Shown: one piece after another, positions 10,509-19,949 of the stretch
How positions within the stretch are numbered: position 1 is the stretch's first letter
Layout of the letters: every line of letters starts with the position of its first letter
DNA from: Condylostoma magnum
Taxonomy: Eukaryota; Ciliophora; Heterotrichea; Heterotrichida; Condylostomatidae
Length of the DNA stretch: 25,169 bases
Direction of reading: 5' to 3'
NCBI GenBank assembly: GCA_920105805.1
Contig: CAKKTI010000249.1
Span: forward strand, 6,416 to 31,584
Position numbers and translations under genes: made by a program
Notes under the pieces: generated by a model
What the model was told of the DNA's origin: nothing
Database searches by the model: none
Seen by the model: the letters and a program-made list of their open reading frames with translations, nothing else

Positions 10509-11750
10509 ATGTTCAGCATTAGAACAAGAAAAAGCGCCAGTCGACCAATAACGCGTAAAAACTTAAGCAAAGGTGAATTTGTAATATCAAAATCAACAAA
10601 AAATCTAAATTAACTATTATCTAACAATTAATCACCAAGTTTTAAACTTTCCAATACACCAGTTTCCTTATCATTAAAAAGTCCAATTAACTCATAGTTA
10701 AATTCCAAAAGACGTTTAATTCGCTAGAAGATAAAAAGTTATGGTTAAAGCCCAACTTGGCTGAAAAAGTCCTTACCAAAGCTTGTTCCCAGTAAATCTA
10801 AGAACCGTAGAAGAACACTTAGTAATTAACTTGTATAAATAAACTAACAACCTGCCAGAGTTCAAAATGTAGTTGCTAAATGTGCTTATAGAACTAAAGT
10901 GGGTTCAATATAATAACAGCCCAAACCTCATAACCAGGATGCATTTATCATCAAATCGAATATGTTTAACGTAAAAGGATAATACTTATTTTCAGTATGT
11001 GATGGACATGGATTAAACGGCCACGATGTAAGCGCATATGTAAAACGTGTACTGCCTCACTGTATATCTTAATTCTATTCAAAATATCAGCAAAATGATA
11101 AAAATGACTCAATGACTAAAGCACTCTATTAAGGAATTTTACATACTGCAAAGCTTTTAAAATAAACTAGTATAGATATAAACTTTTCAGGGACAACTTT
11201 AACCAGTATCTTAATTTCAGGCACTTAGTTAATATGTGCGAATGTGGGAGACTCTAGGGCAGTTTTAGCACGTAAAGTTGGATAGAATTGGGAGTCAATT
11301 CCTTTATCAAGAGATCACAAACCTGATGAGCCTGATGAAAGAAAAAGGATCTTATAGGCTAATGGAAGAGTATAAGCTTATTTGGATGAGAACGGGGATG
11401 ATTTTGGACCTCCTAGAGTATGACTCTCTGATTAAAATGTACCCGGACTAGCTATGAGCCGATCATTAGGAGATGTTGTGGCATCATGGGTTGGAGTTAT
11501 ATACGAGCCAGAAATAAAGCATGTGGAGCTGACCAAGGAAGACAAGTTTATTATATTAGCTACGGATGGAATTTGAGAGTTTATTTAGAATGAGGAGGCT
11601 GTGTAGATGATAAGTGAGCTGTGGGATTAAAACAAGACGGATGGGTGTTGTGATAATTTAGTATAGGAAGCTACTGTTAGGTGGTAATACGAGGATGAGA
11701 CGATTGATGATATTACGATTATTGTCATATTTTTAAATGTACATGATTAG
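10509..11750 (+). CDS. PP2C-type (PPM) protein phosphatase
   Basis: A 413-aa metal-dependent Ser/Thr phosphatase. The first 115 residues are a basic, Ser-rich, low-complexity leader. The catalytic domain follows, with its motifs in order: HNQDAFIIK, LFSVCDGHGLNGHD (DGHG metal motif), FSGTTLTSILISG, ICANVGDSRAVLAR, PLSRDHKPDEPDERKRI, GLAMSRSLGDVVAS, IILATDGIWEFIQNEEAV (metal-binding DG) and the closing DDITIIVIFL. All metal-ligand Asp positions I would expect are present, so it should be active. Trp in ATDGIW is coded by TGA (11574-11576), and many Gln by TAA/TAG. The stop is TAG 11748-11750, eight codons after the start of DDIT... as usual in the family; the frame has no TGA after this point before the next gene, which is evidence that TAG terminates here. 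Confidence 0.93.
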
Positions 11751-11916
11751 TTAAAAGTTTTATTGATTTTAATTAAAGAGAGTGCAATTTTTAGTTATTT
11801 GTTCAGAATTAATAAAATAAAGCTGTTTGTTAATTTAGGGATCCACGCATTGTGCATTGATCAATAAATATAATATATTCTTGAACATTCTAGATTATAC
11901 TTATAGTCCAGTAAAT
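11751..11916. other. Intergenic spacer PP2C to CDPK, 166 bp
   Basis: AT-rich sequence between two same-strand genes, expected to contain the PP2C 3' end and the kinase promoter. No conserved element or small ORF stood out. Confidence 0.4.
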
Positions 11917-13437
11917 ATGGGTTGTTGTAGCTAAATGCATCATAGCTAAGCTAATGATATTTGTTCATCTATGAAGTTAAATCCTCTGTTTTAAGCTAGA
12001 CCTGAATTTCAGCCAATAGATTTAGATTGCAGAAAATAGAAAAAGAAATTTAATTTTATTGATCTAAGGAAATTCTTTATCAAAAGAACGGGACAAGCTT
12101 GCGATTTTTACGCAATATAAGAACTAATAGGTTAAGGAGGCTACGGAAAGGTATACAAAGCTTATCACATTCCAACTAAGACTTTCCGTGCACTGAAATT
12201 TGTAAGTAAGAAAAACTTAAATCCTACTTAAATTTCCAGGCTTAGATAAGAATTCAGATCAATAAAAAAGTTAGATCATCCTCATATTATAAGACTATTT
12301 GAAATAATTGAAAATGATCATTACATTTGCTTATCCACTTAATTTTACTAAGGAAAAACAATTTTTAGCTTACTTTAGTCATAAGGTGCGTTTGATGAAG
12401 CCACTGTAGCACAAATAATAAAGTAATTATTGCTGGCACTAAACTATTGTCATATTAACAAGTTAGTTCACAGGGATATCAAAGCTGATAATTGCATTTT
12501 TATGGAGAATAATTTACAGCATTTGGTTTTAATTGATTTTGGGAACTCCGCTAATATGATTGAAGGGAAAAAACTGAAAAGAAAAACTGGGACAATTTAT
12601 TATATGGCTCCTGAGGTTTATGACTAAAAGTACGATGAAAAGGTGGATATATGAAGTGTTGGAGTGCTATTATATAAAATGTTGACTGGGTATTATCCTT
12701 TTGAAGGTAACTCCATGAAAGATATAATTTATAATGCAAAATCATTAAACTATGAATTCAATCCGATCATTTGGAGAAGATTTTCAACTGAGGTGTAATA
12801 ACTTGTTACTAGTATTTTTGTGATTTCTGCTAAAAGAAGACCATCAGCTTAGCAAATACTTAATGGTGATTGAATTAGGAAATTTTAAAACGATATAAGG
12901 GCTGAAGTTATCGACATACGAAGCTTGGCCTCTAAGCTTCATAACAATTCTTCTGATTATTCAAATTTACGAGCCTTGAGTTGCGGGCTGTTATGATAAA
13001 GTGGAATGCTAAATAGTTAAATGTATAGTGCCTCTTTGTACTTTAATTTATTGGATAGAAATTAAGATGGAATACTTACTAAGGAAGAAATGAAAGATGG
13101 AATAAAGAAAGCTAATAGTGTGAATAATAACGATATAGATGTAAGCGAAATTTTTGAGTAAATAAGTTTTTAAGATAATAGTAAAGTTACTTTTACAGAA
13201 TTCATTTAAATTGTGTGTGGAGAATCTTGGAGTTTGAATAACGAAAATATTGACGCTATTTTTGGAATGATAGATACGAAATGTAAGGGAGTATTATATA
13301 AAAGAGATTTTTAGAGGATGCTAGGGAATAAAGTTGGATTAAGAATCTATAATAGCTTAGTATCGAGCTCTGATTAGAAAATTGAAGGGATAACATAAGA
13401 AACATTCAAAGAATTATTGATCTCATTTGAGGTTTAG
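11917..13437 (+). CDS. Calcium-dependent protein kinase (CDPK-like) with MGCC acylation signal
   Basis: A 506-aa kinase with C-terminal EF-hands. The N-terminus MGCCS is a good N-myristoylation plus palmitoylation signal, suggesting membrane anchoring. Kinase landmarks: Gly loop IGQGGYGKVYKA near residue 71, ALKFV Lys near 94, LVHRDIKADNCIF near 184, LIDFGNSAN near 207, TIYYMAPEVYD, then WSVGVLLYKMLTGYYPF. DFGNSA and the activation loop are typical of the CAMK/CDPK group. After a linker comes a canonical EF-hand (DRNQDGILTKEE, about 380-391), then weaker loops (NSKVTFTEF and DTKCKGVLYKRD). CDPKs are activated by Ca2+ and phosphorylate Ser/Thr. The end LLISFEV-TAG (13435-13437) falls 8 nt before the convergent gene's stop; there is no TGA in frame for a long way beyond, so TAG must act as stop. 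The degenerate later EF loops may lower Ca2+ dependence. Confidence 0.9.
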
Positions 13438-13445
13438 TTTACTAA

Positions 13446-14915
13446 TTACTTGCTATTTGGATAATTTTGTTATTTCTGTCGTAGTTTGTCTGAATTTTAT
13501 TTAAGCTTTTGGGGATTTTGTTATTAAGAAACTTTTTATGGCTTAGCATCTCGTTACAGTAAATATCCTTTTTCCTCAATTCCCACTTAGTCATAAATTT
13601 CCTGAAGTATATCAATAAACTACTATTTAGATACTTGCAAATTACTCTTAAGATATTCTATTAAATTAGAAATTGTCTTAAATTGATTCGAAGATAAATT
13701 TGAAGTTAAAACATCATCCAAATCAATGTATCCTTTTTCATTTTAATCGATTTTTTAATAAAGCTTGCAAAACTGCTTAATTTTGAACTATTCTATTGTT
13801 TTAGAAGACTTTTCTGATAATCTCACCATTTAACTTAAACTTTCTTAGTGCTCCTTCTATAGAGTTTCAATATGATTTCTTTTATACCTTTCTTTTTCCT
13901 TATACAAATACTCAAAAATATCATCTCCTCTTTCCCTATTATCAGGGCTTCTGCTACATATTTTGGGTTTAAATCATTTTCCATTAGTCTCCGGATTGAT
14001 TGCATCTTATTTTTCCTTATTCTTTTATTATAATTTGATCAGTTCATCTTATCTTTTAGCTTCACCATGTAATTTTTCCACTAATTTCTTTTCATTAAAT
14101 TCTCTTTCAGAACTTTTAGAGATTTAAGGCTAGTATGAAAATTAAATACTACCTTCAAGTTCAGATAATCTTTATTTTCTTTCACCAGCATCATTGTATA
14201 AATCATTGAACACTGAATTACCCTAACTCACTCTCGAGCTGAGCATTTAAGATTTTTAGTTGATTTTAGGAGAATATGTCAAATTTATTTCCGACTTAGC
14301 TCTTTATTCCTACCTCATTTACTTTTGTTTTTATATATACTATTCACCTTGCTTTAATAATCTAATTTCTATAGGTAGATTTCTTTAATTAGCTAGTTTT
14401 CGAGATTTTTGACTTATATTAGGCTTATATACACAATCCTACTTTTTTAAAAGCTGTTCATGTGATCTTATCTTTTGAATTTTTTCCTAATTTTCTCTAG
14501 ATTGTAATTAATTCTTAGTGTAAATAACTTAACCCATATTTGTACACAGTTTTTCTATAGGACGGGGATGAAAGGCAGGATCATTTGCATCCATATCCCC
14601 GATTCTTGGGCTTTTTATAGGATTATAACTCTTTTAGTCTCTAGTGCTTTATCTTGATGATCTTGGCTATATTGCTAGTCTTTTATGCTATTTTATAAAA
14701 TTTGCAAGATTTTATTGAACTTTTTCATCTAGATTATGCTTTCTTGCGAACTATTAAGCTAAAATCTTAGGATTATCTTTTGATTTAACATTCAATTTAT
14801 CAATTACACCTTTTCCTATGTCTAATGAGAGAGAAAATAATAATTTACCTTTATTTAAGCTGTTTTTGAACTTTTTAGTACTTCTTTTTTACTGTCCTAT
14901 GCCACTGTTTTTCAT
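13446..14915 (-). CDS. EF-hand protein with repeated FxPxI-type motifs
   Basis: A 489-aa, Lys/Gln/Ser-rich protein. The middle carries a repeated short motif, aromatic-x-Pro-x-Ile: VYKPNIS, TYSPKIN, SYQPQIS and WFKPKIC, each followed by Ser/Lys/Arg and separated by charged helices (QREQRAKSE-like, EREFNEKKLVEKLHGEAKRQ). Near the C-terminus is one clean EF-hand loop at about residues 390-401 (DQNEKGYIDLDD). This layout, spaced aromatic-Pro motifs plus helices and an EF-hand, is one I associate with ciliate and other flagellate cytoskeletal proteins, but I cannot name the family. The tail is Gln-rich with many TAA codons (KVSQQQNPQKLKQ), so the exact stop is uncertain; TAA 13446-13448 is the last before the frame turns into the CDPK 3' end. 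The start ATG (MKNSGIG) is at the head of the coherent frame. Confidence 0.75.
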
Positions 14916-15114
14916 TTTTTGTATTTAATTATATGGATGTATGACTATATAACAAATTAATATTATATAAGACTAATTACAGTATATATTATTAAATTCA
15001 AACCTTGTTTGATCTATGTTCCTATAAACATAAAATTAAGCTTTTAAGTGATTCAAAAGGCTTATCTAAAAGATCGATTTAATTCTATTTTTACTCAAAC
15101 ATTATAATTAATTA
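14916..15114. promoter_or_regulatory. Divergent start spacer, 199 bp
   Basis: Very AT-rich region between the EF-hand protein and the DHHC enzyme start codons. It should hold both promoters. TATA-like runs are abundant, so none can be singled out. Confidence 0.3.
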
Positions 15115-15933
15115 ATGTGGTTTATAAAGGATGTCTGTGGCATATTATGCTGTATCTTTACGTATATAATTATGCTTACAGTTTCAGGCCTAACTTATAA
15201 AGTAAGTATTCGTCCCCTTGCTGACTAGGACTATGTAAATGAATATGTATGTATTCTAGGCTATGCAATTCTTCTAGGACTTGCAGGTTCTAGTCATTTT
15301 ATTTGTGTTATTACAAATCCAGGAACTTTGACTATGAATACTGCACTAAATTATGGATAATCACTTGCTGAAGGAGATAAAATACCAGGCAATTATTGTG
15401 TAAGATGCTAATGTATGAAGACTAAAAGAGTTCATCACTGCTCAACGTGTAAAAGATGTATTTAGAAGATGGATCATCATTGCCCTTGGGTGAACAACTG
15501 TGTTGGTATGTATAATTAGAAACATTTTGTGTTGTTTATGCTATATACAGCTTTAGCATGCGTTTATAGTTTTATTTTATTACTACTAAGAGGAGTTTAT
15601 TGCCCCAATCATTAAGATTCGGAGTTTTGCACTCTTAGAACAAAAAGAGAAGCTTCAATTGATATGATATTTGGAATTATGGCTTTCTTTCTAGGACTTG
15701 TATTCTGTATGTTTTGTTGTGTAATGCTATACGACCAATTTTATTGTATAATAAGAAATACCTCGGGTATTGATTTAATAAAGAAAACATCTTCAGAGGA
15801 TAGGCCAGTACGTGTAAATCTAGAAGAAACTTTTGGAGGTCCTATATCTATTCATTGGTTTATTCCCACAAAAGTTCGTCAGATTAAAATTTTAGATGAA
15901 TTTGAAGGGGAGAAAAACTCTTTGGATCCTTGA
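15115..15933 (+). CDS. DHHC palmitoyltransferase
   Basis: A 272-aa, four-helix membrane S-acyltransferase. Helix 1 is near the N-terminus (CGILCCIFTYIIMLTVSGL), helix 2 about residues 45-65 (VCILGYAILLGLAGSSHFI). The Cys-rich catalytic domain runs NYCVRCQCMKTKRVHHCSTC, then [20 protein letters not shown], with the active-site DHHC near residue 120. Helix 3 (FVLFMLYTALACVYSFILLLL) and helix 4 (FGIMAFFLGLVFCMFCCVML) follow, then a cytoplasmic tail with GGPISIHWFIPTKVRQ. It transfers palmitate to protein Cys, usually at ER or Golgi membranes. MYNQKHF uses TAG for Gln (15517-15519). The stop is taken as TGA 15931-15933; further in-frame TAG and TAA follow within 18 nt, so termination close to here is secure. 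Confidence 0.93.
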
Positions 15934-16084
15934 GGAATTAGATAGATTTAATTAAGTTGTTTTTCTTGACTTTATCATGCATATTATTAACATTAGTTGA
16001 AATCAAAGAACTATTTTCCAACTTAAAACAGAGTCAACTCATATACAATTGCTAATAACTGTAAAATGTTTAATAATATATAAA

Positions 16085-16543
16085 ATGGAAGAACTGCCTT
16101 AAGACTAGCTCGAAGCATATCGCAAGACTTTCTTATTATTTGATACTGATGGAAACGAAACAATCCCAATGGATGAACTAGCCACTGTTCTACGAGCTTT
16201 AGGACATATGCCTGAGCCAGAAGAGCTGGAGAACTACCGAATTGAGTTCAATGCAGACGGAAATGATACTATTGACTTTGAAAATTTCAAGTAAATCATG
16301 ATTCAACGTTTAAAAAAGGACGATAGAGAAGAAGAACTAATAAATGCTTTCAAAGCTTTTGATAAGGATAATAAAGGAGTTATTGATTCTGAGAAATTTA
16401 AAGAAGATTTAATTAATTATTGTAGTGGCGATCTTAATGAAGATTAGATTGAAGATATGATGAAAGAGTTTGATCCTGGACATGTTGGAGAGTTCAATTA
16501 TTATCCTTTGGCGCAGAAAATGATTTCAATACAAAGAATTTAG
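16085..16543 (+). CDS. Calmodulin-like EF-hand protein
   Basis: A 152-aa four-EF-hand protein of calmodulin length. Landmarks: LEAYRKTFLLFDTDGNETIP, MDELATVLRALGHMPEPEEL, FKQIMIQRL, then EEELINAFKAFDKDNKGVID and EDQIEDMMKEFDP. EF1 (residues 20-31, DTDGNETIPMDE) is canonical. EF2 begins with Asn and ends with Asn, EF3 (93-104, DKDNKGVIDSEK) ends in Lys rather than Glu, and EF4 (DPGHVGEFNYYP) lacks several ligands, so probably only one site binds Ca2+ well. It is therefore a divergent calmodulin-like or centrin-like protein, not calmodulin itself. The stop TAG 16541-16543 gives the expected family length; the frame past it reads as non-protein sequence. Confidence 0.88.
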
Positions 16544-16708
16544 AATAATATTAAAGTTTACTATCCTTTTGTTTCAACTTTATGCAGAATGAATTTTAAA
16601 TATAGATAGATCAATTATTGAATCATATAAATTATTCCATAAAACAAATATAACGTAGAAGGCTGTAGATAATCAATAACCTAAAAGTGTAATCTATAAT
16701 ATATAAAT
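16544..16708. other. Intergenic spacer, 165 bp
   Basis: AT-rich sequence between two same-strand genes. Nothing recognisable apart from the expected 3' end and promoter functions. Confidence 0.35.
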
Positions 16709-17461
16709 ATGGATAATTATATAATAGAGTCAATTGTCATCTGTCTTATAGTCATATATCTAACAAATGTTTGAACAGGTAAAAAGAAGAACTAAAGAAT
16801 AGGTACAGAATGAGGAAACTAAGTAGTAGCCTAATTGACCGATAAATTCAGTACAATTGGAGGAAGATTTAGCAAAATAGAATAAACCGGTGACTAATTC
16901 AAAGTCTTTGCCCAAGGGCGATAACATTACTGCTATGTTTACTTAACTCTTTACCTGAAACGACGTTACGAGCTAATATCAATGATGCTTTCTAGCATAG
17001 TAAAGCAAAAATACGACTACTGTACAATAGAACTAAATTTAGAAAATGTGCAATAAACTCCAATTTTATTAGGAATTACCAAGGAAATATATGCAAAAGA
17101 GTTTCAGTACAATTACGAGTAACTGCAAAACTGTAAATCAAGATCAGATAAAAGCTTCTCAGGATACAGATTTTTCGTACAAGATGACTCAGTAATAGAA
17201 ATGCTTGAAAGCATATAATTCTACAGTTTCTGAAAGGATAACAATTTAGACTTTGAACTTTTATACATAACAGACAAAAGCGATTTCTCAGTGAAGTATC
17301 CCCTGGGCTTAAAATTAGTGTATAAAATTCCAATTATCCAATAATAAGACCCAACACCGGCAATTTTGGACCTGATGCTAAAAATCAGTGATAACTTAAT
17401 AAAAACAAAGCTATCCAGCTCAACCACAACTAAAATAAACAGATTTCGTTCTAGCTATTAA
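16709..17461 (+). CDS. CCDC47: CCDC47 homologue (DUF1682), short form
   Basis: A 250-aa protein. An N-terminal membrane anchor (IIESIVICLIVIYLTNVW, residues 4-22) is followed by GKKKNQRIGTEWGNQVV and the conserved core: DQFKVFAQGRQHYCYVYLTL, then LKRRYELISMML, DYCTIELNLENVQQTPILLG and YRFFVQDDSVIEMLES. This tracks human CCDC47 (HYKFWASGRRYCEGLLVELN, with VFAVGTRKAL). CCDC47 is an ER membrane protein of the PAT chaperone complex that helps insert multi-pass proteins. The gene stops at TAA 17459-17461, just after TTTKINRFRSSY, so the long charged C-terminal helix of the animal protein (which touches the ribosome) is absent. The stop overlaps the stop of the opposite gene, so extension is unlikely. 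Confidence 0.82.
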
Positions 17462-18273
17462 CGACTTTTTATCGTGCTAGGCCTTATAATTAAATTCATA
17501 TCAGCTCCACCCGACTCAATGATCTTCTGCATACTTGACCGTGTCTCCACTAGCTCATCTCTAACATTTTTAAACTATTCTTCATTCAAGTACTTCTCAT
17601 ATAAGCAGTCCTCTAATTACTGCTCTAAGCTGCTGTGATATTACTTCAATGCTTTATTTTTTGACTTAAGTCTTATATTAGCATCTAGCAGTCTTTCCTT
17701 ATCATCTAAATTTTTCCTTAATTATCTTTTAGCCTCCGCTAAACTTAGAGCCAGTCTTTCATAGGCATCTTACTTGATTGATAGCTAAGTTCTTAGATTG
17801 TGAGAGGCGGAGTCTCTTACTGCTCCTATTAACAATTAGCCTAGTTCTCTTATGTGTCACTGTTCCATTTATAGCTTATCACTGTTTAGGTCTAGTATTC
17901 TATCTACAATCTCATCTGAGGTTTTAGGTAGTGAATATACATTTCCTTCAGGAATCTTTTCTAGTAAAGAGGGTCTGTATAACATACTACCATTTCTTAT
18001 AGTTGAGTAAAGTTGTTCTGCTATGTCAAGAGATAATTTCAATTTGTCTTATATGTTAAATTTTTCGTACTTTGTTGGGAGGTGGAAGAGAGGCTCATCA
18101 AATGTACCAAAGCGCTTCTAAAAACTAAAACTTATGGTATCTTTAAGGGTTTTTAGTAGTTTGTCTATATTATTCATGGTTTCTAGGCTCATTAAGTTTC
18201 AGCTTGTATTCTCAACTGTGTTTATTTATTCGCCAATACTTAGTTCTTCCATACTCTCCATATCTGAGTCCAT
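17458..18273 (-). CDS. Coiled-coil protein, function unknown
   Basis: A 271-aa acidic-to-mixed protein starting MDSDMESMEELSIGEQINT. The first half has a conserved-looking stretch (LEKIPEGNVYSLPKTSDEIV) and the second half is a long predicted coiled coil, about residues 150-250 (ERLALSLAEAKRQLRKNLD, KERLLDANIRLKSKNKALKQ, LNEEQFKNVRDELVETRSSM). It ends TIKSR-TAA at 17458-17460. I do not recognise a named family; basal-body or ciliary structural proteins often look like this, but that is only a class resemblance. Start ATG sits 103 nt from the divergent TBC1D13 start. TAA and TAG stops occur back to back in frame at the end, inside the CCDC47 gene. Confidence 0.78.
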
Positions 18274-18376
18274 TTTGATTTATTACTTTTATCAAACTGG
18301 TCATTTACTTATGTATATTAGGAAGGTTATCAGTATACTGGGTATAGTCATTATTCATTATTGTAATTATTTTTAA
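18274..18376. promoter_or_regulatory. Divergent start spacer, 103 bp
   Basis: AT-rich region between the coiled-coil gene and TBC1D13 start codons, presumed to hold both promoters. No specific site recognised. Confidence 0.3.
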
Positions 18377-19576
18377 ATGTCCGGATAGTAAATCTTATAA
18401 TGGTTCAACGAATAAGACTATTAAAACCTATCTTAGAAACTAAAGCTCAAAATAAGCCGAATAATATAAACACTAAGTGACCCAAATGGCAATATTAACA
18501 TAAGATTACTAAAAAGTTTATCATTCCGAGGAATCCCAGATGACTTATAAGGCCTTCGCCCAATTGTCTGAAAAATTTTACTAGGTTATTTATCTGAGCA
18601 AGTCAATGAATGAGAATCCTAACTACAGATAAACAGGGAAAACTACTAGATTTTTAAGCAAGAATTCATAATAGTGCCTTCAACCCAGGAAGAAGATCAT
18701 CCATTATCCATAAACTAACACTCTACATGAAACACATACTTCAAAGACTAGGAAATCTGAGATATAATAGAAAAGGATATACGAAGAACACGTCCTGACA
18801 TGAATTTTTTCATACAGCCCAGCTATTTAACCTATGATGAAATTGTATAGGGGAGAATTCCTGATAGGCAGTACCCCAAACCCTTCTTTACAAGAATCTT
18901 AGACATAGATGGAAGCAGTTCCCCTGATCCTTATTTCAGGGAGCTTATGGAAAACGATTCAATAGAAAAGCACGCTGACGTAATGGCTAGAATTCTATTT
19001 GTTTATGCTAAGTTAAACCCTGGTATTAACTACGTACAAGGCATGAATGAAATCCTAGCACCAGTTTACTACTGTTTTGCTCACGACAGGCACCCAGAAT
19101 TCACAAACCACGTTGAAGCCGACTCTTTCTACTGCTTTACCTCTATCATGTCAGAACTAAGGGACTCTTTTGTAAAAACAATGGATAACAGTAAAACTGG
19201 AATACAAGGGCAACTTGCTAAGTTCATGCGACTGATTAAAAAGCACGATTTTCACTTACATAATAGTCTAGAGCAATAGAACATAAAGCCACACTTTTTC
19301 GCAATGAGGTGGTTTATTTTACTGTTAACCTAAGAATTTACATTGCCGGAAGTATAGAGGCTGTGGGATTCTGTGCTATCTGATCCTCGAAGATTCAATT
19401 TTTTCAGTTATATTTGCCTTGCAAGGGTTATGAGTGTTAGAGATATCATACTGCAGCAAGATTTTCCATCAAGCATTACTGCTTTATAGCATCCCCCAGA
19501 CATAGAAATAGAAGATCTAATAAAAGAAGCAAATGTGTTAATGAGTCGAGATAAAAACAAAGTTTTGACTTCATAA
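18377..19576 (+). CDS. TBC1D13: TBC1D13-type Rab GTPase-activating protein
   Basis: A 399-aa TBC-domain protein, matching the roughly 400 aa of human TBC1D13 from end to end. Landmarks: SFRGIPDDLQGLRPIVWKIL, then ENYQIFKQEFIIVPSTQEED, DHPLS, the Arg finger in IEKDIRRTRPDM near residue 133, the Gln finger in KLNPGINYVQGMNEILAP near 220, EADSFYCFTSIMSELRDSF, and PHFFAMRWFILLLTQEFTLP. Both catalytic fingers are present, so it should accelerate GTP hydrolysis by a Rab (RAB35 and RAB10 are the reported targets of the animal protein). It acts on endosomal or recycling membranes. The stop is TAA 19574-19576, followed by in-frame TAG six bases later, and SSNA1 begins 19 nt downstream. Confidence 0.94.
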
Positions 19577-19595
19577 AATTAGTCAATAAATTAAA

Positions 19596-19928
19596 ATGGC
19601 TACTCAAGGAGCTTCACTTTAAAATTATAATAATCAACTAGTAAATTGTTTGGAAGAATTGAAAGAGCAGAGAGATCAGCTTTAGGATTAAATTGAGAAA
19701 GAAGAAAGTGAAAAAGCTTAAATTTAAAAGCAACTTGCAGAATTAACAGAGAGATTATCTAGAGTTAATGACAGTTTAAGTAAGAAAAATCAAGCTTTGA
19801 ACGAATACAGTAAAACTATATATGAGACCGAAAGCGCCTATATGAAAATTTTAGAAAGCTCATAGACTCTGCTGCATGTTTTAAAAAGAGAGGGAGTTAG
19901 TTTAGCAAAACGCACTACTGATAGTTAG
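19596..19928 (+). CDS. SSNA1: SSNA1 / NA14 / DIP13 coiled-coil protein
   Basis: A 110-aa protein that aligns with human SSNA1 without visible gaps: MATQGASLQNYNNQLVNCLE at the start, ERLSRVNDSLSKKNQALNEY in the middle and ETESAYMKILESSQTLLHVL near the end. SSNA1 is a small coiled-coil protein that forms fibrils at basal bodies, centrosomes and microtubule branch points, and is widely present in ciliated eukaryotes. Gln-9 (TAA 19620-19622) and the Gln of SSQTLL (TAG) sit where Gln is conserved in the family, a direct proof of reassignment. The gene stops at TAG 19926-19928. It lies 19 nt after TBC1D13 on the same strand and 21 nt before the convergent P-type ATPase stop. Confidence 0.96.
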
Positions 19929-19949
19929 GTAAATTTTAAAAATTTTAAT

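Noticed and set aside
15199-15206. GTAAGT in the DHHC gene as a splice donor
   Set aside because: The sequence reads smoothly as Lys-Val-Ser-Ile with no frame or length problem and no nearby acceptor is needed.
17076-17427. Minus-strand ORFs inside CCDC47
   Set aside because: Shadows of the conserved CCDC47 core on the plus strand.
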